57,707 bases of DNA from Bacteroidales bacterium (GTDB taxonomy: Bacteria > Bacteroidota > Bacteroidia > Bacteroidales > M50B96), in NCBI GenBank assembly GCA_021740905.1, contig JAIOYV010000043.1, positions 1-57,707 on the forward strand, in the 5' to 3' direction. The notes under the pieces were generated by a model that worked only from the letters and a program-made list of their open reading frames with translations, was not told the DNA's origin and ran no database searches. A program made the translations under genes and the position numbers. Positions 1-8,575 of this stretch are shown here, piece after piece. Position 1 is the stretch's first letter, and the number at the start of each line of letters is the position of its first letter.

Positions 1-151
1 CTGAATATCAGACACTTACAAGATGCTGTAAAGTACTGATAATCTGACTGTTAATAGTCTGCATGAAATTTATACCCGTTCTAAATAAGATCTCGGCCTA
101 GCCACCGGAATCGGTCACTTGCATTTTGATACAGCCCCTAAATCTCAATAA

Positions 152-207
152 CCGTGGGTGTAAGCCCACGGAAAAATGAACGAACCAACAACCCAGCCCC
201 AAAGGGG
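152..207. repeat. Two short hairpins in a non-coding leader
   Basis: The first 272 bases hold no supported gene. Two hairpins are visible: a 7-bp stem CCGTGGG/CCCACGG (152-158 with 165-171) and CCCC-AAA-GGGG (197-207). The arrangement resembles the dispersed intergenic repeats that are common in environmental Bacteroidota; that comparison is from general knowledge. The upstream gene context lies outside the window, so a terminator role for a gene to the left cannot be judged. Confidence 0.4.
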
Positions 208-272
208 TTGACCTTAAAATGAAAGATATGCCAATGAATTGTCGGTTTTCATACCCAACATGACTTTTGTAT

Positions 273-1886
273 TTATCGCTTTACAACTTTATATTTAGCT
301 CCATCTATAGTGATAATATACAAGCCACTTTGCAATTCCGACAGGTTTATCCTTTCCGTGGTGACATGTATAACAAGCCTGCCGGTCGATGAATAAACCC
401 TTACCTCTTTTGACTGACCTAAGTAAATAAAGTCGGAAGTTGGATTTGGATAAATAGGAGCTATCTTATTTTCTGGGTTGAAACTACCTATAGTGAAAGT
501 AGAATCATTAAGCTTTAGCTTTCCGATAAAGGCATCGTAATCGCCAGAGTTTGTAAGGGTGATGTTGTCGAATTCGAGGGTTGGGCTGTCGAACCTACCT
601 GCTACGTATAAGTTCCCATAAATGTCGGCTGCCACACACTCTGCATAATCGTTTCCCGTGCCACCGGTATGTTTTGTCCAAAAGTAATTCCCCAGATTAT
701 CGAATTTCGAAACAAATAAATCGTATCCGCCGTTGGTTGAAAAAATATCGCTGCCTACGCCAAACGAAGTGCTGTTAAACCATCCACTTATAAAAACGCC
801 ATCGGTCATATTTGAGGTAATGCTATACACCAGGTCATCCCCGTCGCCGTACATTCCGGTTGCCCACATCACATTTCCGTTGGGGTCGTACATGGCAAGG
901 TATACTTCTTTTGAGGTTGTGGTATTAGAAAGCTGGTACGAGCCGATATTTACAGTTGAACTATTGAACTGGCCGGTCACATAGCAATTCTCCTGCCAGT
1001 CGACCGCCACGAAACTACCGAATTCTTCCGCTGTCCCGTAAATATGTCTTGCCCAAACCAGGATGCCATTTTGGTTTAGTTTTAATACAAAATTATCTCT
1101 TTCGCCAGGATTTGCATTCGTGAAGGTTGTATTGTCAAATGAAATAGAACTTGTGGTAAAATCGCCTATCACATACACATTCCGGTACTCGGGGCTAACC
1201 GTCAGGTTTCGGAGCAATTCAACCCCGCTTCCACCTGTATGTCTGGTCCACATCCGAGTTCCAACGGACGAATACTTGGTAACAAACATATCGTACGATC
1301 CTTGATGCAATAAAGTAGTGTCGGCAATGGTCATATCGCCATCGAGAAAATTACCACCGAGATATACGTTATCCTCTTCATCAATTCCCAGGGCACGGCC
1401 CCATTCCCTCCCGGAACCGGAACTATTTTGTGCCCAAAGGAAATTCCCACTTGAATCGAATTTCACAATAAACATGGACCCCGATCCTGTGTTAACAAGA
1501 GTAGTATCACTCCCAATCTCAAAAGTCGAACTCCGGTAGTATCCTGTAACATAAACATTGTTTTGATTATCCGGTTTCACATCCCAGGCTTCGTCTTCGT
1601 TCGAACCTCCCATGCTTAAAGCCCAAATAGCATTTCCCAGCGAATCGTATTTTGCCAGAAACACATCCTGGTTTCCCTGGTTTATTAAACTGGTTGTGCC
1701 GATTGTATAGGGGGAGCTTGCAAAACTACCCGCAATGTATACGTTTTCGGCAGCATCAATTTCGATAGAATGGCATCTTTCTTCTTCGGTACCATTCAAC
1801 CCGTTCGACCAAATCCAGTCGGGGGTTTGAGCAACAAAAATTGAACTCCAAAACAGGGCAATTGTGAATAGGGAATACTTTTTCAT
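273..1886 (-). CDS. Secreted SBBP-repeat protein with T9SS C-terminal sorting domain
   Basis: The start at 1886 is chosen because it gives a classic signal peptide (MKKYSLFTIALFWSSIFVAQ); an ATG 19 codons upstream would bury it. The body (about residues 30-440) is a run of ~50-residue repeats carrying variants of 'D..NVY..G.F' and 'D.F..K....G...W', which fits the SBBP/beta-propeller-like repeat family. The last ~75 residues (IYPNPTSDFIYL, then LQSGLYIITI and a basic end) match the type A T9SS sorting domain, so export across the outer membrane and surface attachment or release are expected. No catalytic motif is seen; a structural or adhesive role is inference. Confidence 0.85.
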   Translation of the reverse strand: MKKYSLFTIALFWSSIFVAQTPDWIWSNGLNGTEEERCHSIEIDAAENVYIAGSFASSPYTIGTTSLINQGNQDVFLAKYDSLGNAIWALSMGGSNEDEAWDVKPDNQNNVYVTGYYRSSTFEIGSDTTLVNTGSGSMFIVKFDSSGNFLWAQNSSGSGREWGRALGIDEEDNVYLGGNFLDGDMTIADTTLLHQGSYDMFVTKYSSVGTRMWTRHTGGSGVELLRNLTVSPEYRNVYVIGDFTTSSISFDNTTFTNANPGERDNFVLKLNQNGILVWARHIYGTAEEFGSFVAVDWQENCYVTGQFNSSTVNIGSYQLSNTTTSKEVYLAMYDPNGNVMWATGMYGDGDDLVYSITSNMTDGVFISGWFNSTSFGVGSDIFSTNGGYDLFVSKFDNLGNYFWTKHTGGTGNDYAECVAADIYGNLYVAGRFDSPTLEFDNITLTNSGDYDAFIGKLKLNDSTFTIGSFNPENKIAPIYPNPTSDFIYLGQSKEVRVYSSTGRLVIHVTTERINLSELQSGLYIITIDGAKYKVVKR

Positions 1887-2120
1887 AATTATTAATTTTG
1901 ATTTCTTGTAAAAGTAGAAATTAAAATTGAACGAGTGCCCCATAATCAGTTAACGTGTATGTTTATCATGTAAACGTGTACATGGATTGAACATAAGCTT
2001 GTGAATAGGTCCCCGTGAATATTATCAATCAGAGGAATTCCCCTTTAGCTAACCGGGACAACATACGGGTGGGTTGGCCAGTTATTTTAATTAATCCCGG
2101 ATAATTATCGAAGTAGTTAT

Positions 2121-3335
2121 TTACAAAAACTTCTTGGTAATATATCTTACCGGGTACCAGGCCGCAAAAAATCCCATCAATAGTACGGTTCCAAATACAG
2201 CCAGCACATCCTTTAGTTGAAGGAGAACCGGGTAACTGTCAATAATAAAAGCGCCGTTTCCCTGAAGTTTGATAAAGCCAAATTTTTGTTGAAGGACAAC
2301 AAACAATATTCCGAGCAGAAGGCCGATAAGTGCACCACTGATGGAGATAAGCCAGCCTTCCAACAGGAAAATTTGTCGGATGCTTTGAAAATTTGCACCC
2401 AGGCTTCGGAGTGTTTCAATGTCTTTTTTCTTGTCGATAATAAGCATGGTTAGGGAACCAATTATATTGAACGAGGCCACAAACAAAATAAAGGCAAGAA
2501 TGAGGAAGCCCATTAGCTTTTCCGATTTTATGGTCTTGTAAATAAGCTCCTGTTGTTCGAACCGGTCTTTCACTTTGAATTCGGGGCCAAGTATTTTTTT
2601 AATCTGATCTTTAATTTTATCAGAATCGTAATCGGGTTTAAGGGCAATTTCGACGGAAGAAATTTCTGTTTCGTATTCGAACAATTCGCGGGCAAACTCA
2701 ATAGGGACAATAACAAAACGGGAGTCGATTTCCTGTTGCACCGAAAATATCCCGGAAGGAAAGATGAATTTCCGGTTGGTCGAATTCTCCAAACTTATGG
2801 TTTTTGAGACTGATCGGCGTGGCACATAAATAATCAAGGGGTCGATAAAATTTAAGCCAACTCCCAGCGTAGAAGCCACCCCGTAACCCAACAGGGCGTA
2901 AGGATTGGTTCCCTCAGTAAGCATAAACTGACCATCAACAACCATGGTGTCGATGCCGGAACTTTCCTGATAATTTTGATCGACCCCTTTCAGCGTTGCC
3001 ACATATTCTTTTTTATTGTAGCGGATCAGGGCATTTTCTTCAATCACCTCGGTGTAAGCCCGGATTCCATCAAGGTTTTTTATTTCAAGGAAACGGGCAT
3101 TGTTTGCCGGGTCAAAACGTTTTCCTTCAACAATGCTGATTTTAATATCAGGATCGAAAGTGCCAAACAACGATTTAATCAGGCCGTCCAACCCATTGAA
3201 AACAGAAAGCACTATGATGAGAGCAATGGTTCCGATAGCAACCCCAAAAATAGAAATGCCTGAAATGATATTGATGACATTGGTCGATTTCTTCGACACC
3301 AAATACCTGCGCGCTATGTAGAATGGGAAGCCCAA
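2121..3335 (-). CDS. LolC/LolE-type ABC transporter permease (FtsX domain)
   Basis: A 404-residue membrane protein. The N-terminus (FYIARRYLVSKKSTNVINII) followed by a TM helix (about 25-50) is the hallmark of lipoprotein-releasing permeases. A large periplasmic MacB-like domain spans about 55-265, and three C-terminal TM helices lie at about 270-300, 320-350 and 370-400, with the FtsX-type loop 'DKKKDIETLRSLGA' between the first two. By family it should work with a LolD-type ATPase to extract lipoproteins or substrates from the inner membrane; no ATPase gene is in the window. In Bacteroidota this permease commonly lies near rbfA, as here. Confidence 0.85.
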   Translation of the reverse strand: MGFPFYIARRYLVSKKSTNVINIISGISIFGVAIGTIALIIVLSVFNGLDGLIKSLFGTFDPDIKISIVEGKRFDPANNARFLEIKNLDGIRAYTEVIEENALIRYNKKEYVATLKGVDQNYQESSGIDTMVVDGQFMLTEGTNPYALLGYGVASTLGVGLNFIDPLIIYVPRRSVSKTISLENSTNRKFIFPSGIFSVQQEIDSRFVIVPIEFARELFEYETEISSVEIALKPDYDSDKIKDQIKKILGPEFKVKDRFEQQELIYKTIKSEKLMGFLILAFILFVASFNIIGSLTMLIIDKKKDIETLRSLGANFQSIRQIFLLEGWLISISGALIGLLLGILFVVLQQKFGFIKLQGNGAFIIDSYPVLLQLKDVLAVFGTVLLMGFFAAWYPVRYITKKFL

Positions 3336-3403
3336 TTGCTAATGATTATGGTTGGTTGTTGAATGATTAATTCTAAAAAGAATAGAGTAAGGGTCTCTTT
3401 TCA

Positions 3404-3431
3404 GAAATTTGAAATTTGAAATTTGAAATTT
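3404..3431. repeat. (GAAATTT)4 microsatellite
   Basis: Four perfect copies of the 7-bp unit GAAATTT lie between the methyltransferase and permease genes. The length could vary between strains. No function is apparent. Confidence 0.8.
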
Positions 3432-3501
3432 GGCAAATCGAATATCTGCTATTTTATTTTCATTCCACATTTTTAATTCATCATTCATCAATAATCATTT
3501 A

Positions 3502-4338
3502 TCATTTCCAGGCATTCACCACCAAGCCAGTTCCGGTTTTATGGTTTCCGTTTACATCGAAATAATTAAGGATAAATGAAATGGGATAGGCTATGATGTA
3601 ATAAAAGGGAAGGATGATAAAGAAAATCTTGCTGACATTCAACATGGTGATGGGGTATTTCATCGAAAGCTTCCACGATATTTTTCCAGGTGTTCCGTAA
3701 GCATAACGAGCTTCCACTTTTGAAAAACCCGCCGATTTCATTTTGTTTTCGATTTCATTGATGTTGTAGCCATCGCGCACATGCTCGTCGATAAAACCGT
3801 GGATGTCGCCTTCTTCGTGATCGTGGTCATGGTCGTGATGGGCATCCGATCCACCCTGATCTGATGGCGTTGAAATGAGTATCATACCACCCGGTTTTAA
3901 ACTGGCATGAAAGTTTTTGAATACCTCTACATCCTCCAGGATGTGTTCCATCACATCCACCGAAAGTATCAATTGGTATTTTTCATCTTTGCGGAATTTG
4001 GTAAGATCGCCCACTTCGAAATTAATGCGGTGGCTTTCGTTTATTTGGCTGAAGAAATTGTTGCAGTCTTCCACCTGTTCTTCCTTCACATCAACGGCGG
4101 TAATTTTCCACTTGGAGCTAAATTTAGACATAGAAAATACGTACTGGCCAAAGCCTGCACCTGCATCCAGGATTTCGATTTCCTGCTTTTTGTATTCCGA
4201 AGCAAATACACGTAACTCTTTCTTTATGTGCCAGGCCCGTAGTAAAAGGAGGTCGAGTAGTCGATAAAACAGTTTACGTAAAATTGGGTTTGCGTTGAAG
4301 ACCTTTCCCAGGCTTCGTTTTATAGGATCGTACTGCAT
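3502..4338 (-). CDS. Class I SAM-dependent methyltransferase with His/Asp-rich loop
   Basis: The Rossmann SAM-binding motif is seen as DAGAGFGQY (residues 58-66), followed by the acidic strand (AVDVKEEQ, 81-88) and a post-I motif 'LILSVDVMEHILEDVEVF'. The C-terminus (about 225-265) has two hydrophobic segments, so the protein may associate with the membrane. Between the catalytic core and the C-terminal part is a histidine/aspartate/glutamate-rich stretch (HHDHDHDHEE, about 167-176), which is unusual and could bind metal. The substrate cannot be read from sequence; small molecules such as lipids or quinones are typical for this fold. It starts 12 bp after rbfA, so the two are probably co-transcribed. 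Confidence 0.75.
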   Translation of the reverse strand: MQYDPIKRSLGKVFNANPILRKLFYRLLDLLLLRAWHIKKELRVFASEYKKQEIEILDAGAGFGQYVFSMSKFSSKWKITAVDVKEEQVEDCNNFFSQINESHRINFEVGDLTKFRKDEKYQLILSVDVMEHILEDVEVFKNFHASLKPGGMILISTPSDQGGSDAHHDHDHDHEEGDIHGFIDEHVRDGYNINEIENKMKSAGFSKVEARYAYGTPGKISWKLSMKYPITMLNVSKIFFIILPFYYIIAYPISFILNYFDVNGNHKTGTGLVVNAWK

Positions 4339-4350
4339 TTTTATTTCTAC

Positions 4351-4686
4351 TTATTTTAATAAATCATCAATTTTATCGGCATAGTCGAGCGAGTCGTCAA
4401 GGAAGAAATGCAATTCGGGGACAACCCTTAACTGATGCCTGACTTTTTTGCCTAGTTGGTATCGAATGCTTTTGGTTGCATCTTGAATTTCTTCCATTGC
4501 CTTTTCAGCTTTTTCTGAAGGGAAGATACTGAGGTAGATTTTCGCAGATCCGAGGTCGGGAGATACCCGCACGATGGTTACGGTTATCATTCCACCATGA
4601 CCCAAGGGGCTGCCTTCCAACTGGAAATATTGGCCTAAATCTTTCTGTAATAAACGTGCAACCTTACTCTGCCTTATCGATTCCAT
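4351..4686 (-). CDS. rbfA: 30S ribosome-binding factor A
   Basis: From the ATG at 4686 the product is 111 residues, the normal size for RbfA. The start MESIRQSKVARLLQKDLGQ fits the family N-terminus better than the ATG 12 codons upstream. The KH-type fold is suggested by 'VTIVRVSPDLGSAKIYLSIF' and the C-terminal 'VRHQLRVVPELHFFLDDSLD', both typical of RbfA. The protein assists late 16S rRNA 5'-end maturation and is needed in the cold. It is followed closely by the methyltransferase gene. Confidence 0.93.
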   Translation of the reverse strand: MESIRQSKVARLLQKDLGQYFQLEGSPLGHGGMITVTIVRVSPDLGSAKIYLSIFPSEKAEKAMEEIQDATKSIRYQLGKKVRHQLRVVPELHFFLDDSLDYADKIDDLLK

Positions 4687-4818
4687 CTTCACTAAACTTA
4701 TATGTTTCAAAAAAGTTTTCAAAGGTACGAAAGTTTGAGGGAAAATTTTGGATTGATATTACAACTTGAGGCTGATAGTGTGACCAGTGCAGAAGAACTT
4801 TGAACTCTTCAACTTTTA

Positions 4819-4847
4819 CCCTACGAAGCTTTAGCGTAGTAGGGCAG
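4819..4847. repeat. Dispersed palindromic repeat with GAAGCTTTAG core, copy 1
   Basis: A semi-palindrome CCCTACG...CGTAGTAGGG around the core GAAGCTTTAG. Near-identical copies occur at 36882-36910 (inverted) and 57459-57486, which marks it as a dispersed intergenic repeat. Confidence 0.7.
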
Positions 4848-4858
4848 AACTTCTTAAC

Positions 4859-5908
4859 CTACCTCCCTTCCTTCGCTCCAAACACTTTTTCGATTTTGCG
4901 TTTGCTCGAGCCGTTCGCCATCAGGATCAGGTAATCGCCAACTTTTATGTTGATGTCATTTCCGGGGTTTTTAAGAAGTAGCCTTTCTTTTCCATCAACC
5001 TGACTAAGTCCAATAAGCACACAATCGTAGGTGGTTTTGACATCGATAAAGGCATCGATATAGTTTTTGCCGGCATACGGATTTTCTTCTTTTACAAGGT
5101 ATTCCAGAATGTCGTAATCGTTTTCGTTGATGATGGTCGACATCAGGTCTTCGGTAATGTGGGCCACATCGGGTTCGAAAATATAGCTGGCCACCAATTT
5201 GGAGGCAATTTCGTTTTTCGAAATGGCGTACGTTACACCAATTGCCTGAAAGGTTTCTTTCAAATCTGGTTTGTCTAAGGAAACCACGAAGCTCAGATTC
5301 TTATAATGTTTTTGGAGATTCAAAACATACACAAGGGTTTCGGTATCGTCGGGGAAATTAATAAATACCGAGGCTGCCTTTGTAATATTGACTTTCGTGA
5401 ATGCCTCGAAATTATTGAAATCAGAAAAAAAGATAAATACTTTTTCAGGCGGGTACAAGTCCTGGATAAGGTCGATGTCATTCTTATTATTGGTGACAAT
5501 AGCCACTTGACGGTCGGCTTTCACAATTTGGTCGATGACTTGTTGACCAAATTTGTCCCATCCAAAAATCACAAAGTGATTGGAGAAATTTGTGCCGTAA
5601 TGGCCCGATTTTTTATTTTCCATATAGGTGCGGATGTTATTCGTTACGTTTCCAATAAGGTAACCCAGCAAACCAAGGCTACTCAAAACAATGACCAAGC
5701 TTAGTATTTTTCCTTCGGGGGTAACCGGGTAGAAGTCGCCATAACCGACAGTTGTAAGAGTAATCACGGTGTACCAGAGACCATCCCAGTAGTCCTTGAT
5801 GTTTGCATTTTCTTTCCCTGCCTCTAATTGCACAAGGAAATAAATCAGCACAAGATAAACTACCAGAAGGATGTAAATGATGTATTTGCTTAGTTTTTCC
5901 CTGAACAT
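4859..5908 (-). CDS. Two-TM potassium channel with RCK (TrkA-N/TrkA-C) domains
   Basis: The first TM helix (about 8-27), a pore loop with the K+ selectivity filter TVGYGD (53-58) and a second TM helix (about 68-92) form a KcsA/MthK-like pore. A cytoplasmic TrkA-N domain (about 108-225, beginning NHFVIFGWDKFG) and a TrkA-C domain (about 260-345) follow. The nucleotide-binding loop is GWDKFG rather than the more glycine-rich GxGxxG, so the ligand may differ. It is predicted to be a ligand-gated K+ channel of the inner membrane. It stands alone, 55 bp downstream of the rhomboid gene on the same strand. Confidence 0.9.
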   Translation of the reverse strand: MFREKLSKYIIYILLVVYLVLIYFLVQLEAGKENANIKDYWDGLWYTVITLTTVGYGDFYPVTPEGKILSLVIVLSSLGLLGYLIGNVTNNIRTYMENKKSGHYGTNFSNHFVIFGWDKFGQQVIDQIVKADRQVAIVTNNKNDIDLIQDLYPPEKVFIFFSDFNNFEAFTKVNITKAASVFINFPDDTETLVYVLNLQKHYKNLSFVVSLDKPDLKETFQAIGVTYAISKNEIASKLVASYIFEPDVAHITEDLMSTIINENDYDILEYLVKEENPYAGKNYIDAFIDVKTTYDCVLIGLSQVDGKERLLLKNPGNDINIKVGDYLILMANGSSKRKIEKVFGAKEGR

Positions 5909-5963
5909 AGTACTTTGATCATCAATTTGTATGTTGCAAAGTTAGAAAGTTTTATTGCAATGG

Positions 5964-6524
5964 CTATCGAAACTTCTTATTCACCAGCCAGGCCAAAAAC
6001 ACCCCGGCAATAGCCCCAAACAAATGACCCTCGAATGACACCCAAGGTCTTGTCGGAAAAATTCCCCAAATAAGTCCTCCATAAAGAATGAATATGATGA
6101 GGGCGAGGATGAAGGATTTGAAATCGAAACGGAAAAAAGCGGAGGCAATCAGGTAGGCAGCCAAACTGTAAATCAAGCCACTTGCGCCCACATGATAGGC
6201 CGAACGGCCAAAAAGCCAGACCAGGAATCCTCCCAAAAGCACAGAAAGCAAAATGATTGAAACGGCATTTTTAGCATCGTAAATGAAAAGTGCCAATAGC
6301 AATACGATGAGAGGGATGGTATTTGAAAGTAAATGCAGGAAATTGGCATGGATGAGTGGAGCAAGTACAATTCCAATCAAGCCTGATAAACTCCTTGGCC
6401 GGATTCCAAAGCGGGTAAGATCGAAGGGAAGAATCAGGTCGATAAGCCAAACGGCCCACAGCACGGCCATAAATATCAGGATAAACCTGAAAGACTTTTT
6501 TATTATTTCAGAACTACCTGCCAT
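5964..6524 (-). CDS. Rhomboid family intramembrane serine protease
   Basis: A compact six-TM protein of 186 residues. The catalytic serine lies in GASG (S115, context HVGASGLIYS), the catalytic histidine in GHLFG (H167), and the N-terminal HANFLHLLSN element (59-68) supplies the oxyanion-hole region of TM2. The family cleaves TM segments of membrane proteins. Its start codon lies inside the 3' end of speD (22-bp overlap in another frame), so translation is likely coupled, and it appears to be the last gene of the speE-speD run. Confidence 0.88.
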   Translation of the reverse strand: MAGSSEIIKKSFRFILIFMAVLWAVWLIDLILPFDLTRFGIRPRSLSGLIGIVLAPLIHANFLHLLSNTIPLIVLLLALFIYDAKNAVSIILLSVLLGGFLVWLFGRSAYHVGASGLIYSLAAYLIASAFFRFDFKSFILALIIFILYGGLIWGIFPTRPWVSFEGHLFGAIAGVFLAWLVNKKFR

Positions 6525-6796
6525 TTTGCAAACAATTTCTTGAAGGTTTCGTTTTTATCCAAATTGCAGCTTGAAAGTTCAATATAGCTTTTCCCATTTT
6601 CGGGGAAAGTATGCACGGCCAGATGGCTCTCTGCGAGCAACCACAAACATGTATAGCCCTGTGGCTCAAAATGGTGTTCCATCTTGTTAAGCACAGTATA
6701 GCCCGATTGTTCGACAAGCAAGTCAAGCCCATCCTGCAATTTGGCCGGGTCACATTCGTTTACCCAGGCTGTGAAATTATATATTAGATCGTTCAT
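6503..6796 (-). CDS. speD: Short SpeD-type S-adenosylmethionine decarboxylase proenzyme
   Basis: The self-cleavage motif LLAESHLAVHTFPE places the pyruvoyl-forming serine at S57, after E56, with the proton-relay H62 and a downstream cysteine in IELSSC. At 97 residues it is shorter than the usual 115-130, lacking the N-terminal GRH-type segment and the C-terminal tail. By family it would provide decarboxylated SAM for the spermidine synthase gene just upstream. SpeD relatives of this kind have also been shown to act as arginine or ornithine decarboxylases, so AdoMet specificity is probable, not certain. It overlaps the rhomboid gene by 22 bp. Confidence 0.85.
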   Translation of the reverse strand: MNDLIYNFTAWVNECDPAKLQDGLDLLVEQSGYTVLNKMEHHFEPQGYTCLWLLAESHLAVHTFPENGKSYIELSSCNLDKNETFKKLFAKWQVVLK

Positions 6797-6821
6797 AATT
6801 TATTTTTTCTCCTACCTTTTT

Positions 6822-6842
6822 GAGACGCAAGCCTTGCGTCTC
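6822..6842. repeat. GAGACGC...GCGTCTC palindrome
   Basis: Ten-base arms GAGACGCAAG/CTTGCGTCTC around one base. A variant of the palindrome family seen at 10957-11080, 30305-30332 and 36778-36805. Confidence 0.7.
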
Positions 6843-6963
6843 TACTGATGTTTCAGATTAACCTGTTCACTCAATCTACTCAATTCCATTAAAGCATCAA
6901 ATTCCTTAATTAACATAATTACCTAATTCCTTACTCAACTTACTCAACTTAATATCTCACCAA

Positions 6964-8511
6964 CTAATAAAACTCCCAATTCCCCTTCAAATAGTACCTG
7001 TACAAAACCGGGTCGTGAATCCGGTTAACTTTTATCGTGTCCCCTTCTTCGATGAAAATATCCTTGCCGAAGGAAGTCATCAGGGTCATGGCCTCTTTGT
7101 TGATCCATTGTGTTTCGATTGTTTTGAAATCGAGGCTTTGGGCTATTTGTTTCACCTGGTCTTTTTCTAGTCTTAGCTTTGTTCCAAGCACCCAGCCCCA
7201 TTCACCCAAAGTAATCACCTGATTGTGATAGGGCAGCACCGAAAAGCCAGCCTCGGCCATAGTTTTTTCAATACACCGGAAAGCTTTGGTGGCATAATAC
7301 GGGCTTCCTGATTGCGAGACCAACACACCGTGAGGCCTGAGCTGTCGGTAACACATCGAATAAAACTCATAACTGTACAGCCGTCCCAATTCCACTGTTC
7401 GCGGGTCGGGCAGGTCGATGATGATGACATCGTAAAAATCATTACAGTGTTCGATGAAATTGTATCCATCTTCATTTTTGATGTGAAGCTTGGGGTTGTT
7501 CATCGAGTTTTGGTTCAATTCTTTGATAATGGGATTTTCCTGCCCCAAACGGGTCATGGCCGGGTCAAGGTCTACCAATGTAATTGTTTCCACCGATGGA
7601 TATTTCAGGATTTCTCGGACTGCACAGCCATCGCCTCCACCCATCACCAATATATTGGTTGGGTTTACAGCCATCGACATGGCAGGATGGACCAATGGCT
7701 CGTGGTACATCACCTCATCGAGGGTGCTTAGTTGTTGGTTTCCATTGATAAATAACCAATGGTTGTCTTTCCACTGGGTGATCACTATTTTCTGATATTT
7801 GCTTTGTTCCTCAAACACAATCTTGTCCTTGTAGCGCATTTGCTCGCCAAAGAAAATGATGGGCTTCGCCATGAAAAATCCTGCCACCAGAAACCCGAAT
7901 ATCCCAATAGACAAAAGTTGAATGCTCCTTTTGAACTTCGTTTTAACCTGATTCCAAAGTAGAAAGATCAGCAAAATGGCAACCAGGAAATTCACCATCC
8001 CCAAGATAAAAGGGGTGTATGTCAGCCCTATATAGGGAAGGGCCACAAAGGCAAAGAACAATCCGCCGAGCAATGACCCAAAATAATCCTTCTCCATTAC
8101 CGAGGAAACGTTCACCCGAAGTTCTTCATTTTCTTCATTGAGGCGGACCACCAAAGGAATTTCCATACCAATCAGGACACCAATCAGGATGCTCAGGAAA
8201 TAAATGATAAACCCATTATACACCGTAAATGCCGAGATCGTATAAGCTGCCAGCGAAGAATATGATACCAGCACCGATAAAGCAAATTCAATGAAAATGA
8301 ATTTCTGCAAGAGATTTTTGCGCAAGTACTGACTGAACCTGCTCCCAAGACCCATCGAAAACAGCATCACCGAAACGATAAGAGTCCACTGCAAAACCGA
8401 ATCGCCCAGGAAATAAGTGGCCAGGGTCGAAAGAATGTACTCGGCCACTATCCCGGAAAGTCCGGTTGCAAACAAGGCAAGTTTTAATATGTTGGATCTT
8501 AGTTTGTGCAT
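6964..8511 (-). CDS. speE: Membrane-fused polyamine aminopropyltransferase (spermidine synthase)
   Basis: About 205 N-terminal residues form roughly seven TM helices. The soluble part carries the aminopropyltransferase signatures: 'LDEVMYHEPLVHPAM', the SAM-like motif GGGDGCAVREILKY and the acidic 'LVDLDPAM', then DLPDPR around the active site. Soluble SpeE enzymes are ~280-300 residues; this 515-residue form belongs to the membrane-anchored subgroup. The reaction expected is transfer of aminopropyl from decarboxylated SAM to putrescine or a related amine. The speD gene follows 167 bp downstream on the same strand. The PspA/DUF350 neighbourhood suggests a role at the envelope rather than housekeeping; that is inference. 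Confidence 0.88.
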   Translation of the reverse strand: MHKLRSNILKLALFATGLSGIVAEYILSTLATYFLGDSVLQWTLIVSVMLFSMGLGSRFSQYLRKNLLQKFIFIEFALSVLVSYSSLAAYTISAFTVYNGFIIYFLSILIGVLIGMEIPLVVRLNEENEELRVNVSSVMEKDYFGSLLGGLFFAFVALPYIGLTYTPFILGMVNFLVAILLIFLLWNQVKTKFKRSIQLLSIGIFGFLVAGFFMAKPIIFFGEQMRYKDKIVFEEQSKYQKIVITQWKDNHWLFINGNQQLSTLDEVMYHEPLVHPAMSMAVNPTNILVMGGGDGCAVREILKYPSVETITLVDLDPAMTRLGQENPIIKELNQNSMNNPKLHIKNEDGYNFIEHCNDFYDVIIIDLPDPRTVELGRLYSYEFYSMCYRQLRPHGVLVSQSGSPYYATKAFRCIEKTMAEAGFSVLPYHNQVITLGEWGWVLGTKLRLEKDQVKQIAQSLDFKTIETQWINKEAMTLMTSFGKDIFIEEGDTIKVNRIHDPVLYRYYLKGNWEFY

Positions 8512-8575
8512 TTCATTAAAAAGCTATTCCCAACTTATTTAGGATATCCATGATGTTTAATAAGTTAACCGAAAA

